In this document: positions 43,433 through 51,995 of the stretch, in pieces | Layout: each line of letters starts with the position of its first letter | How positions within the stretch are numbered: position 1 is the first letter of the stretch | Assembly (NCBI GenBank): GCA_001028025.1 | Contig: LDAQ01000019.1 | Span: 13,023-77,022, forward strand | Origin: Faecalicatena fissicatena | Lineage (GTDB): Bacteria > Bacillota > Clostridia > Lachnospirales > Lachnospiraceae | Direction of reading: 5' to 3' | DNA: 64,000 nucleotides | Translations under genes and position numbers: made by a program | Notes under the pieces: model-generated | What the model was told of the DNA's origin: nothing | Database searches by the model: none | What the model saw: the letters and a program-made list of their open reading frames with translations, nothing else

Positions 43433-44638
43433 ATGGATCATAAAAAGAGTTTTATCAAGGGGGCGCTTTCAGGCGCCCTCGTTATGCTATTAATTACAAT
43501 ATTAGGCTCAGGAGTATGGAAAGCAATTTCAGTCAAGACGGCAGGGGGCCAGGCGGAAGCGGCGCAGGTATCGGCTGAGAGCGAAACAGATAAAAAGCTG
43601 AAGATGTTAAGTGGTGTGATAGATGATTATTATCTGTACGCGGATGACATTGATGAACAGGCTATGCAGGACGGTATTTACAACGGATATGCCAGTGGTC
43701 TGGGGGATCCTTATACTGTGTACTACAATGAAGAACAGACGAAGGATCTGCTGGAGTCAACAACCGGGGAGTACAGCGGGATCGGTGCGGGTATACTGAA
43801 GAATTATCAGACTCAGCAAGTGACGATCGGTAATATCTACAAAGATTCACCTGCTGAGGAAGCCGGCCTTAAAACCGGAGATATTCTCTATCAGGTGGAT
43901 GACCATGTAATTGAGTCTGAGGATCTGACGGAGATTGTATCCTGGATCAAGGGTGAAGAAGGGACAGAGGTAACTCTGCATGTCTACAGAGGCGAGAATG
44001 CGGAGGAAGTTGCCTGTACGGCCACCAGGCGCATGATTGAGGCACAGACCGTGGAACACGAGATGAAGGAAGGCCAGATTGGCTATCTGCGTATTATGGA
44101 ATTTGATACGGTAACGTTGAAACAGTTTGAGGAGGCCCTTAATGATCTGGAAAGTCAGGGTATGAAGGGGCTGATTATTGATCTGCGCTCGAATCCGGGT
44201 GGAAATCTGGATACCGTGGTAGATATGCTGAAGCTGATTCTCCCGGAGGGAACGATTGTATCTACAAAAGATAAAGAAGGCAATGTTATTGAGGAAAAGA
44301 ACGAGGAGGATCATGAATTTACGAAGCCTCTGGCGGTTCTTGTAAATCAGGGCAGCGCCAGCGCTTCCGAGATATTTGCCGGAGCGGTCCAGGATTACGG
44401 TGTAGGAGAGATTGTGGGCATGACCACATATGGCAAGGGTGTCGTTCAGCAGCTGATGGATCTGGGTGACGGAACCTGCCTGAAAGTGACCATAGCAGAA
44501 TACTTTACAGCGGCAGGGAGAAGCATTAATAAAAAGGGGATAACGCCTGATGTAGAAGTCGAGTATGAGGCGGATCCTAATGATGAAAATGCGGATAACC
44601 AGCTGGAGAAGGCTATTGAAGTCGTGAATGGGGAGTAG
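43433..44638 (+). CDS. S41 family C-terminal processing peptidase
   Basis: A 401-residue protease exported by an N-terminal membrane anchor (about residues 13-31). A PDZ domain (about 100-185, SPAEEAGLKTGDILYQVDDH) precedes the S41 catalytic domain with the Ser310/Lys335 dyad (GSASASEIF and TTYGKGVVQ), 25 residues apart as in Tsp. It removes C-terminal peptides from extracytoplasmic proteins; beside an M23 hydrolase it may control hydrolase levels. It begins 76 nt after the M23 gene with a weak ribosome site. The TAG stop is part of a GGGGACGCCTGCC repeat. Confidence 0.95.
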   Translation: MDHKKSFIKGALSGALVMLLITILGSGVWKAISVKTAGGQAEAAQVSAESETDKKLKMLSGVIDDYYLYADDIDEQAMQDGIYNGYASGLGDPYTVYYNEEQTKDLLESTTGEYSGIGAGILKNYQTQQVTIGNIYKDSPAEEAGLKTGDILYQVDDHVIESEDLTEIVSWIKGEEGTEVTLHVYRGENAEEVACTATRRMIEAQTVEHEMKEGQIGYLRIMEFDTVTLKQFEEALNDLESQGMKGLIIDLRSNPGGNLDTVVDMLKLILPEGTIVSTKDKEGNVIEEKNEEDHEFTKPLAVLVNQGSASASEIFAGAVQDYGVGEIVGMTTYGKGVVQQLMDLGDGTCLKVTIAEYFTAAGRSINKKGITPDVEVEYEADPNDENADNQLEKAIEVVNGE

Positions 44639-44651
44639 GGGGACGCCTGCC
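44636..44651. repeat. TAG-GGGGACGCCTGCC repeat, copy 1
   Basis: TAGGGGGACGCCTGCC starts with the stop codon of the S41 peptidase gene. Related copies abut the stop codons of gatB (51028) and clpX (63954). The rest of the gap to 44758 shows only G-rich and inverted-repeat fragments. Confidence 0.7.
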
Positions 44652-44757
44652 GTCGAACGGGACGGGGATGCTTCATGGAGCGTTCTTCTCCCCATCCATT
44701 CATTCATGAGCTAAAGCTCCTTCACTTGAAATCACTTCAAATCATTAAAAAAATACC

Positions 44758-44786
44758 TTGCAATCGAAAAAGAGCTGTGCTATGAT
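44758..44786 (+). promoter_or_regulatory. Promoter of the aspS2-gatCAB T-box operon
   Basis: TTGCAA (44758-44763), a 17-nt spacer and TATGAT (44781-44786). Transcription should begin near 44793, just before the T-box leader. Confidence 0.8.
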
Positions 44787-44792
44787 TGGTAA

Positions 44793-45085
44793 CAAGTTTT
44801 AACAGAGTAAACTGTGAAACAGAAAAAGGCTGTGAACAAGACTCTGATTTTCAGAAACTGACAGGAAGTTGGCGTCACCGACTGAGAGCGCCGGACAGCG
44901 GAGAGAATCAAGGGAACACTTGGGAGCTGATCAGCTGAATTTTTCAGTAGGCTGGTACGTAAGGCATACGTTACATGCACAAAAGTGGGGCAGGCAGAGT
45001 TTCGTGATGTCTGTTCAATGCGGGTGGTACCGCGGATTAAATTACGAATCCGTCCCGGGATGCAGATGCATCCCGGGACTTTTTG
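44793..45085 (+). promoter_or_regulatory. T-box riboswitch (Asn specifier AAC, overlapping Glu GAA) with terminator
   Basis: An uncharged-tRNA-sensing leader. Stem I: CAAG (44837-44840) pairs with CTTG (44919-44922), and TGATTTTC (44845-44852) with GAGAATCA (44903-44910), leaving a specifier loop AGGGAACA (44911-44918). The loop contains AAC (Asn) at 44915-44917 and, one base earlier, GAA (Glu). The T-box core GGGTGGTACCGCGG is at 45022-45035. The terminator stem runs 45052-45064 with 45067-45079, followed by TTTTT. The downstream genes make Asn-tRNA(Asn) by amidation, matching the Asn specifier. It probably lets transcription through when tRNA(Asn), and perhaps tRNA(Glu), is uncharged. Confidence 0.93.
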
Positions 45086-45163
45086 TCGTACAGGACCTCC
45101 TGTATATTCCATTTGTTTCAAAACCCGGGATGCAGTCATAAAGGAGCAGAAAGGAGAAAAAAC

Positions 45164-46495
45164 ATGGAATTTGTAACAGGAGTAAAACAGAAGGACACAA
45201 TGGAATTAAGCGAACTACTGAGAGAGGGAATGACTGGAAATCGTGTCAGAGTAAATGGTGCAGTCCATGCTATCCGGGATATGGGGACGGTGGCATTCGT
45301 GATTTTAAGAAAGCGAGAAGGACTGATCCAGTGTGTGTTTGAGGAGGGAGTTTCAAAGTTTAGCTTGAAGGAATTGAAAGAAGCTGATACAGTCGAAGTA
45401 ACAGGAATTCCTGCAGAGTCGGAAAAAGCGCCTCATGGCATTGAGATCAGAATTGAAGAGATAAAAGTTTTGAGCGAACCGGCGGAACCGCTTCCGCTGC
45501 CTGTATCGAAGTGGAGGCTCAATACTTCACTGGAAGCCAAAATGAACTATCGGCCGATTTCACTGCGCAATATCAGGGAGAGGGCGAAGTTCAGGATACA
45601 GGAAGGGATTGTCAGGGGGTTCCGTGATTTTCTGTATGAGGAAGGATTTACAGAAATTCATACACCTAAGCTTGGTGCAAAAAGCGCGGAGGGCGGGGCG
45701 AACCTTTTCCGGCTTGAGTATTTCCACAGGCCGGCCATCCTGCAGCAGAGCCCTCAGTTCTATAAGCAGATGATGGTAGGGGTGTTTGACAGGGTGTTTG
45801 AGACGGCCCCGGTATTCCGGGCTGAAAAGCATAATACAAAACGCCACCTGAATGAGTACACGAGCCTGGATTTTGAGATGGGTTACATTGACGGGTTCGA
45901 GGATATCATGGCGATGGAGGCAGGATTTCTTCAGTACACAATGAAGCTGCTAGAGAGAGAGTATGCGGGAGAGTTAAGAATTCTTGGGATCGAACTTCCA
46001 AAGGCGGAAAAAATACCGGCAGTCAGATTCGATGATATAAAAAGAAAAGTATCTGAAAAGTACGGTCGGGGGATAAAGAATCCATATGACCTGGAGCCAG
46101 AGGAAGAACAGTTGATCAGCCAATATGCAAAAGAGGAATGGGATGCAGATTTTGTTTTTGTCACTCACTATCCATCCAGAAAGCGGCCGTTTTATGCAAT
46201 GGATGACCCGGAAGATCCAACCTTTACATTGAGTTTCGACTTACTGTTTCGGGGGATGGAGATAACAACCGGAGGCCAGAGAATACATGATTATCATGAG
46301 CTGAAGAAAAAGATGGAGATAAGAGGCATGACAGAGGAAGGAATGGAGCAATATCTGAGTGCATTCAAACACGGTATGCCGCCCCATGGAGGCCTGGGAA
46401 TCGGGCTGGAGCGGCTGACCATGAAAATACTGGGAGAGGATAACGTGCGCGAGGCTGCACTATTCCCACGAGACTTAAGCAGGCTGGAACCATAA
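45164..46495 (+). CDS. aspS2: Archaeal-type, probably non-discriminating aspartyl-tRNA synthetase
   Basis: A 443-residue class IIb synthetase of the compact archaeal AspRS type, which here likely loads Asp on both tRNA(Asp) and tRNA(Asn). The start at 45164 follows AAAGGAG. An N-terminal OB-fold anticodon domain (about 15-110) shows a His (residue 35, NGAVHAIRDMG) where discriminating enzymes have Trp, a mark of relaxed specificity. Class II motifs: FRAEKHNTKRHLNEYTSLDF (motif 2) and GGLGIGLERLTM (motif 3); the C-terminus LFPRDLSRLEP is typical. It lies in one T-box operon with gatCAB, which converts Asp-tRNA(Asn) to Asn-tRNA(Asn). Confidence 0.92.
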   Translation: MEFVTGVKQKDTMELSELLREGMTGNRVRVNGAVHAIRDMGTVAFVILRKREGLIQCVFEEGVSKFSLKELKEADTVEVTGIPAESEKAPHGIEIRIEEIKVLSEPAEPLPLPVSKWRLNTSLEAKMNYRPISLRNIRERAKFRIQEGIVRGFRDFLYEEGFTEIHTPKLGAKSAEGGANLFRLEYFHRPAILQQSPQFYKQMMVGVFDRVFETAPVFRAEKHNTKRHLNEYTSLDFEMGYIDGFEDIMAMEAGFLQYTMKLLEREYAGELRILGIELPKAEKIPAVRFDDIKRKVSEKYGRGIKNPYDLEPEEEQLISQYAKEEWDADFVFVTHYPSRKRPFYAMDDPEDPTFTLSFDLLFRGMEITTGGQRIHDYHELKKKMEIRGMTEEGMEQYLSAFKHGMPPHGGLGIGLERLTMKILGEDNVREAALFPRDLSRLEP

Positions 46496-46549
46496 ACGTA
46501 TATAGCATCCGGAAAGAAACAGAAAAGTGTCGCCTGGAAGGGGGATACC

Positions 46550-46574
46550 TGCAAAGGGGTCAGACCCCTTTGCA
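46550..46574. repeat. GGGGTCAGACCCC palindromic repeat (left flank of inserted gene)
   Basis: A perfect 25-bp palindrome, TGCAAAGGGGTC-A-GACCCCTTTGCA. The 24 nt from 46553 to 46576 are repeated exactly at 47774-47797. It lies 55 nt after the aspS2 stop. Confidence 0.9.
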
Positions 46575-46623
46575 GAGATTGTGAAGATTTCTACAATCCT
46601 GGGTGCGGAAGTGAGAGGGGCCT

Positions 46624-47775
46624 ATGTTAGGTAAAAGATGTTATCTGTGTGGAGGAAAATTATCGGAAGGATACTGTCAGGACTGTGGTCTGGATAATGC
46701 AAGGCGTGAAAGAAAAACTTACCGTCTGAATTACAGTGCGACCGAAAATCGGATCAAAAGCCGGGTAGAAGAAATTGACACATGGGATCGCAGAAATCAT
46801 GATGAGGATACTATAAAACAGGCGTCTTCAATGGCAAAACGAAAAAAGTCAGAGAAAACGGGGAATTATCATGAGGTTACGGCAAGGCAGGAAGCCCGGA
46901 AGAGCGAACACCGAAATGATTATATGCATGGTTATATAAAACCAGCAATGAAAAAAAGAGCAGTGAACACGGTTCCCTTTTCCAAAAACCAGGGAAAAAC
47001 AATTGGGGTTATTATAGTTGCAGTGATCGTTTTTATTGGTTTTATCGCTGACTTTTCAAAAGATGAATTCAACACTGTTAATACGGGAAGCGTGGAAGTT
47101 ACCGAGCCATCAGATCCATATGAGTTTGTAACCAGGGAATTGTCTGATACTGGTGAACACTTTGAAAACATCCTGGAACCGGGTTTGTATAAAGCGGGTG
47201 TTAACCTGCCGGAAGGCAGATATGAAATATATCTGGAAGAGGGACAGGGAGACGCTTACATAGATGATTATGAGAATTCTATTTATATGTGGCAGTACTT
47301 CGGTGATGATGAGACAGCCGGAGAGACGAAAGAATGGAACGACGTAAGACTCTATGAGGGGGCGGTTCTGGAAGTATCGGGCAATACGAGACTACTCGCC
47401 GTCACTGAAAACGGACAGACGGATACTATGGCAGCGGTTCAAAATCCACTGAAGGAAGAAGTGGCACTTACTCAGGGCAGAGAATTGATTGCAGGAAAGG
47501 ACTTCCCCGCGGGTGTGTATGATTTCCATGCTATATCGGAATGGACCAGTATCAGCTACAGCATCCCGCTGAATACCGACTATGAGGATGAAGAGTTAAA
47601 CTTCATGAATAAAACCAAGTGGGTAACAGCCAATGCGATAGAGTCTGTTTTTCAGAATGTAGTACTACCGGAGGGCGCAGCCGTGTGCGCGGATGACGCT
47701 GATGCCAGAATGGTTCCAAGCCAGATGATTGAATCAGAGGACTACGAAACTTATTACGATGAGTACAGATATTAA
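46624..47775 (+). CDS. Zinc-ribbon membrane-anchored protein of unknown function
   Basis: A 383-residue protein I do not recognise beyond its domains. An N-terminal zinc ribbon with CYLCGGKLSEGYCQDCGL (residues 6-23) is followed by a charged cytoplasmic region (about 25-120). One transmembrane helix lies at about 124-141 (IGVIIVAVIVFIGFIADF), then an extracellular part (about 150-383) with two similar beta-rich segments, each with a glycine-rich motif (EPGLYKAGVNLPEGRYEIYL and ELIAGKDFPAGVYDFHA). GAGAGGGG precedes the ATG. The gene interrupts the aspS2-gatCAB operon and is flanked by identical 24-bp palindromic repeats, the right one starting inside its TAA stop, which suggests insertion. Confidence 0.8.
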   Translation: MLGKRCYLCGGKLSEGYCQDCGLDNARRERKTYRLNYSATENRIKSRVEEIDTWDRRNHDEDTIKQASSMAKRKKSEKTGNYHEVTARQEARKSEHRNDYMHGYIKPAMKKRAVNTVPFSKNQGKTIGVIIVAVIVFIGFIADFSKDEFNTVNTGSVEVTEPSDPYEFVTRELSDTGEHFENILEPGLYKAGVNLPEGRYEIYLEEGQGDAYIDDYENSIYMWQYFGDDETAGETKEWNDVRLYEGAVLEVSGNTRLLAVTENGQTDTMAAVQNPLKEEVALTQGRELIAGKDFPAGVYDFHAISEWTSISYSIPLNTDYEDEELNFMNKTKWVTANAIESVFQNVVLPEGAAVCADDADARMVPSQMIESEDYETYYDEYRY

Positions 47776-47797
47776 AGGGGTCAGACCCCTTTGCAGA
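47774..47797. repeat. GGGGTCAGACCCC palindromic repeat (right flank of inserted gene)
   Basis: An exact copy of 46553-46576. AAAGGGGTC-A-GACCCCTTT is at 47774-47792, followed by GCAGA. It begins within the TAA stop of the zinc-ribbon gene and ends 3 nt before the GGAGG of gatC. Confidence 0.9.
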
Positions 47798-47810
47798 AAT
47801 GGAGGTTGTG

Positions 47811-48104
47811 ATGTGTAAAAAAGTTTCGGAAGAAACGATTGAGTATGTTGGCATTCTCGCCAAGCTGGAGCTGTCGGAGGCAGAGAAGGAGACGGCCAGG
47901 GAGGATATGGAGAAGATGCTGGATTATATTGATACATTGAATGAACTTGATACAAGTGGGATTGAACCAATGTCCCATGTGTTCCCTGTAAATAATGTAT
48001 TCCGTGAGGACGTGGTTACGAACGGTGACAGCAAAGAGGAGATTCTTGCAAATGCTCCCAAACGGAAGAATGACAGCTTTGAGGTTCCTAAGACAATCGT
48101 ATAG
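47811..48104 (+). CDS. gatC: Asp-tRNA(Asn)/Glu-tRNA(Gln) amidotransferase subunit C
   Basis: A 97-residue GatC, the belt subunit that holds GatA and GatB together. GGAGG at 47801-47805 gives the start at 47811 (MCKKVSEETIEYVGILAKLE); an ATG at 47799 overlaps that site. The family features LAKLELSEAE, DMEKMLDYIDTLNELDTSGI and EPMSHVFPVNNVFREDV are present. It is followed by gatA after 13 nt. Confidence 0.96.
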   Translation: MCKKVSEETIEYVGILAKLELSEAEKETAREDMEKMLDYIDTLNELDTSGIEPMSHVFPVNNVFREDVVTNGDSKEEILANAPKRKNDSFEVPKTIV

Positions 48105-48117
48105 GAGGACGCAGAAT

Positions 48118-49593
48118 ATGGATATATTAAGCCTTACAGCTCTTGAGCTGGGGAAAATGATAAAAGAAAGAGAACTTACTGCAGAAGAGGCTGCCAGAGC
48201 AGCGCTTGAACGTGCAAAAGCTGCAGAGCTGGAGATTCACAGTTATGTAACATTGGATGAAGAGGGGGCGATGAGACAGGCGGCAGAGGTACAGAAACAG
48301 ATTGAGACCGGTAATCTTACAGGGCCGCTGGCCGGAGTGCCGGTTGCGGTGAAAGATAATCTGTGTATCGAAGGGCAGCTTACGACTTGCAGCTCCAGAA
48401 TTCTGTCTGATTTTAAACCGGTTTACACGGCGGAAGCGGTGATGAATCTGCAGAAAGCAGGTGCGGTGATCATCGGGAAAACGAATATGGATGAGTTTGC
48501 GATGGGCAGCACGACGGAGACCTCCTTTTATGGTCCTACTAAAAATCCCCACAACCCGGCCCATGTACCGGGCGGATCATCAGGCGGTTCCTGTGCCGCT
48601 GTTGCGGCGCAGGAGTGCTGGTATGCATTGGGGTCAGATACCGGTGGTTCCATTCGACAGCCCAGCTCATTCTGCGGTGTGGTAGGGTTGAAACCGACCT
48701 ACGGAACTGTTTCACGTTATGGCCTGATTGCCTATGGCTCCTCGCTTGATCAGATCGGACCTGTGGCAAAGGATGTATCCGACTGTGCCGCGGTAATGGA
48801 GGCAATCGCTTCACACGATCCTAAGGACAGTACATCCGTGAAACGGAAGGATTATGATTTTTGCAGCGCTCTTGTGAATGATGTGAAAGGACTGAAAATC
48901 GGCATCCCGGCGGACTATATGGGGGAAGGATTGGATAAAGAAGTAAAAGATGCGGTATTGAAGGCGGCAGATGTGCTGAAAGAAAGAGGAGCTGTTGTAG
49001 AAACCTTTGATCTCAGCCTAGTGCAATACGCCATCCCGGCATATTATGTCATAGCTTCTGCGGAGGCCAGCTCCAACCTGGAACGCTTCGACGGTGTAAA
49101 ATACGGGTACCGTACACCAGACTATGACGGGCTTCACAATATGTACAAAAAGACGAGATCAGAAGGTTTCGGGGCAGAAGTAAAACGCAGAATCATGCTT
49201 GGCTCCTTCGTGTTGAGCTCAGGATATTACGATGCATATTATCTGAAAGCACTGCGCACAAAAGCATTGATAAAACAGGCATTTGACCGCGCATTTGAAA
49301 AATACGATGTGATTCTGGGACCGGCGGCTCCAACGACGGCACCGGAACTTGGAAAATCACTGAGTGATCCGCTTAAGATGTATCTGGGCGATATTTATAC
49401 GGTAGCAGTCAACCTTGCCGGCCTGCCCGGTATGTCTGTTCCAGTAGGAAAAGACAGCAGGGGACTGCCCATAGGCATGCAGCTTATCGGAAGCTGCTTC
49501 CAGGAGAAAACGTTGCTGCGCACCGCATATGCATATGAATGTGCAACAGAGAAAATATATGAGACAGCGGCTGTGATTGGAAAGGCGGTGTAG
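48118..49593 (+). CDS. gatA: Asp-tRNA(Asn)/Glu-tRNA(Gln) amidotransferase subunit A
   Basis: A 491-residue amidase-signature subunit that releases ammonia from glutamine for GatB. The catalytic triad is Lys79 (VAVKDNLC), cis-Ser154 (GGSSGGS) and nucleophile Ser178 (DTGGSIRQP), the same numbering as in Staphylococcus aureus GatA. AGGAGG at 48103-48108 sets the start at 48118. With gatC, gatB and the non-discriminating AspRS it makes Asn-tRNA(Asn), and probably Gln-tRNA(Gln). The length is normal and the gene is intact. Confidence 0.97.
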   Translation: MDILSLTALELGKMIKERELTAEEAARAALERAKAAELEIHSYVTLDEEGAMRQAAEVQKQIETGNLTGPLAGVPVAVKDNLCIEGQLTTCSSRILSDFKPVYTAEAVMNLQKAGAVIIGKTNMDEFAMGSTTETSFYGPTKNPHNPAHVPGGSSGGSCAAVAAQECWYALGSDTGGSIRQPSSFCGVVGLKPTYGTVSRYGLIAYGSSLDQIGPVAKDVSDCAAVMEAIASHDPKDSTSVKRKDYDFCSALVNDVKGLKIGIPADYMGEGLDKEVKDAVLKAADVLKERGAVVETFDLSLVQYAIPAYYVIASAEASSNLERFDGVKYGYRTPDYDGLHNMYKKTRSEGFGAEVKRRIMLGSFVLSSGYYDAYYLKALRTKALIKQAFDRAFEKYDVILGPAAPTTAPELGKSLSDPLKMYLGDIYTVAVNLAGLPGMSVPVGKDSRGLPIGMQLIGSCFQEKTLLRTAYAYECATEKIYETAAVIGKAV

Positions 49594-49596
49594 AGG

Positions 49597-51030
49597 ATGG
49601 CAAAGCAGTATGAGACAGTGATCGGACTGGAAGTCCACGTGGAGCTGGCGACAAAAACAAAAATCTTCTGTGGATGCAGCACGGAATTCGGCGGAGCCCC
49701 CAATACGCATACCTGCCCTGTATGTACTGGTATGCCGGGCTCTCTGCCTGTGCTGAATAAGCAGGTCGTAGAGTACGCTATGGCAATCGGGCTGGCTGCG
49801 AACTGTGAAATAACAAAAATATGCAAGTTTGACCGGAAAAACTATTTTTACCCTGATAACCCGCAGAATTATCAGATATCACAGCTTTATCTTCCCATTG
49901 CCAGAAATGGATATATAGAAATAGAAAGCAGCACCGGCAGAAAGAAGGTACGCATCCATGAAATGCATATGGAGGAAGATGCCGGAAAACTGGTTCACGA
50001 TGAGTGGGATGATACTTCATTGGTAGATTACAACAGAAGCGGCGTCCCCCTTGTGGAAATTGTATCTGAGCCGGATATGCGCTCTGCAGAAGACGTGATC
50101 AGTTACCTTGAAAAACTGCGTATGATGATTCAGTATCTGGGCGCATCCGACTGCAAGCTGCAGGAAGGCTCCATGAGGGCCGATGTCAATCTGTCTGTTC
50201 GGGAAGCCGGCAGTGAGGAACTGGGGACCAGAACAGAGATGAAGAACCTGAACTCTTTCAAAGCCATTGCAAGAGCGATCGAAGCGGAACGTGAGCGGCA
50301 GATAGAGCTGCTGGAAGCAGGTAAGCCGGTGATTCAGGAGACGAGGCGCTGGGATGACAACAAGGAGCATTCCTACGCCATGCGTTCCAAAGAGGATGCA
50401 AAGGACTACAGATATTTTCCTGAGCCGGATCTGGTACCGATCGTCATCAGTGATGTATGGATCGCGGACATCAAAGCCAGACAGCCCGAACTTCGTTCCG
50501 AAAAACTGGAGCGCTACAAAAAAGAATTTGACATACCGCAGTACGATGCAGAAATCATCACAGAGTCCAAGAAAATGGCGGATATCTTTGAGGCTGCAGC
50601 CTCTGTCTGTGGAAAACCCAAGAAAGTTTCCAACTGGCTGATGGTAGAAACGCTCCGTCTGCTCAAAGAGAACAGTATGGAACCTGAGGATATCAGATTC
50701 TCCCCCGAAAATCTTGCAAAGTTGGTAAATCTCACCGAGGCCGGGACAATCAACAGTTCCGTAGCCAAAGAAGTCTTCGAAAAAATATTCGCTGAAAATA
50801 TTGATCCCGAGACATACGTGGAAAAAAACGGCTTGAAAACAATCAATGACGAAGGAGCTTTGAAAACAGTCATAGACAAAGTGGTCAAAGACAATCCAAA
50901 GTCTGTCGAAGATTATAAAAGCGGGAAAGAAAAGGCAATAGGATACCTGGTCGGACAGAGCATGAAAGCAATGAAAGGGAAAGCTGATCCGGGCTTGGTG
51001 AATAAGATGTTGAGGGAGATTTTGGCTTAG
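49597..51030 (+). CDS. gatB: Asp-tRNA(Asn)/Glu-tRNA(Gln) amidotransferase subunit B
   Basis: A 477-residue GatB, which phosphorylates the mischarged Asp or Glu on the tRNA and transfers ammonia. The N-terminal cradle domain has ETVIGLEVHVELATKTKIFC with the zinc Cys pattern (CGC and CPVC), then QNYQISQLYLPIARNG, HEMHMEEDAGKL and YNRSGVPLVEIVSEPD. The C-terminal YqeY-like tail domain binds tRNA (about 330-477). It starts 3 nt after gatA. The TAG stop is the first part of a G-rich repeat and hairpin. Confidence 0.97.
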   Translation: MAKQYETVIGLEVHVELATKTKIFCGCSTEFGGAPNTHTCPVCTGMPGSLPVLNKQVVEYAMAIGLAANCEITKICKFDRKNYFYPDNPQNYQISQLYLPIARNGYIEIESSTGRKKVRIHEMHMEEDAGKLVHDEWDDTSLVDYNRSGVPLVEIVSEPDMRSAEDVISYLEKLRMMIQYLGASDCKLQEGSMRADVNLSVREAGSEELGTRTEMKNLNSFKAIARAIEAERERQIELLEAGKPVIQETRRWDDNKEHSYAMRSKEDAKDYRYFPEPDLVPIVISDVWIADIKARQPELRSEKLERYKKEFDIPQYDAEIITESKKMADIFEAAASVCGKPKKVSNWLMVETLRLLKENSMEPEDIRFSPENLAKLVNLTEAGTINSSVAKEVFEKIFAENIDPETYVEKNGLKTINDEGALKTVIDKVVKDNPKSVEDYKSGKEKAIGYLVGQSMKAMKGKADPGLVNKMLREILA

Positions 51031-51109
51031 GGGGTGGGGACGCCTGCCCGGTATCATAAAGCACCTGCCGACATCCCCTCTGCCGCCGCGCACACCATCC
51101 CGGGCAGGC
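51028..51109 (+). repeat. TAG-GGGGTGG-GGACGCCTGCC repeat, copy 2, with hairpin
   Basis: The repeat begins at the gatB stop (GGGGACGCCTGCC at 51036-51048). GCCTGCCCGG (51042-51051) can pair with CCGGGCAGGC (51100-51109) across a 48-nt loop, a possible transcript end. The following 51110-51433 is G-rich and then AT-rich DNA in which I see no gene. Confidence 0.6.
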
Positions 51110-51433
51110 TGCGCTCATCCGGCAGGTAGGAAAAATCTGTTGGGGCAACAGGCGGGGGAGGCGGATGGGGGGCGGATATGCACATCTGTAAATGAATATT
51201 AAGTAGTATCGTATTTTATTCAGGTTATGAAATTCTCATTACAAAAAAGATGTTATATAACTTCTAAAAGCTAAGTAAAGCCAATAATTTAAACAAAAAT
51301 CTTAACTAATATCTTCAGCTAGACCCACTCATAAAATAAAACATACATAAAAATTCCGATAAATACCCGCCAATCCAACAAAAATCCGCCTCCCCTGCGG
51401 AAGCCACACTCCCCTTCTCCTTAGCGTCCCCAT

Positions 51434-51934
51434 TCAGACCGTATACTCCATAATATAATCATCCATTACAAACCCATTTCCGATATCTGCCACCTGTGTA
51501 TCTATTGTCTTGAATCCGAGATGGCTGTATACAGCCAGTGAATCATCATTATGTTTATTACAGGTCAGCCAGATGGCCGAGAGTCCCCTCTTACTGCACA
51601 GGTCTTTTAGAAAGTGAAAGGCTTTTGTTGCCAGATGACGTCCGCGGCATTCTTTTCTGATATAGAGTTTGCTCAGAAAAAGTCTGCCTTTATCGGGATG
51701 GATGCCGCAATATCCGCAGAATTCCCCTCTGTCAAACAGCTGATAGTATTCGTAGCCGTCTGCAAGCTGCTTTTTCAGCGCAGGAACAGACTGGAATTTG
51801 TCTACCATATATTCTACCTGGACGGTTCCGATGATTGGGGTAAAATGTTCGTGCCAGATAATCTCGGCCAGTTCAGCGACTTCTTGAATCTGATGGTCAT
51901 TGTCTACTTTGAGCGTTTCAAATGTGTCAGTCAT
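51434..51934 (-). CDS. GNAT family N-acetyltransferase
   Basis: A 166-residue acetyltransferase that moves an acetyl group from acetyl-CoA to an amine; the substrate is unknown. The acetyl-CoA-binding motif A is IRKECRGRHLATKAF, preceded by the strand RLFLSKLY, and motif B is NDDSLAVYSHLGFK. GGAG lies 7 nt before the ATG at 51934 but only 1 nt before another ATG at 51940, so 51934 is chosen. It is the first of two - strand genes in the window, isolated from its neighbours. Confidence 0.9.
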   Translation of the reverse strand: MTDTFETLKVDNDHQIQEVAELAEIIWHEHFTPIIGTVQVEYMVDKFQSVPALKKQLADGYEYYQLFDRGEFCGYCGIHPDKGRLFLSKLYIRKECRGRHLATKAFHFLKDLCSKRGLSAIWLTCNKHNDDSLAVYSHLGFKTIDTQVADIGNGFVMDDYIMEYTV

Positions 51935-51995
51935 AATCATACTCCTTTTCCCTGAGATTTCCCTGTATCCTAAAACGTTAGTCTACAGCATAAGT

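Noticed and set aside
44869..45141. Open frames within the T-box leader
   Set aside because: They run through the T-box core and terminator stem, which explain the sequence.
46550..47797. CRISPR-like arrangement of repeats
   Set aside because: Only two copies of a palindrome flank a gene; there is no regular array of spacers and no cas gene.
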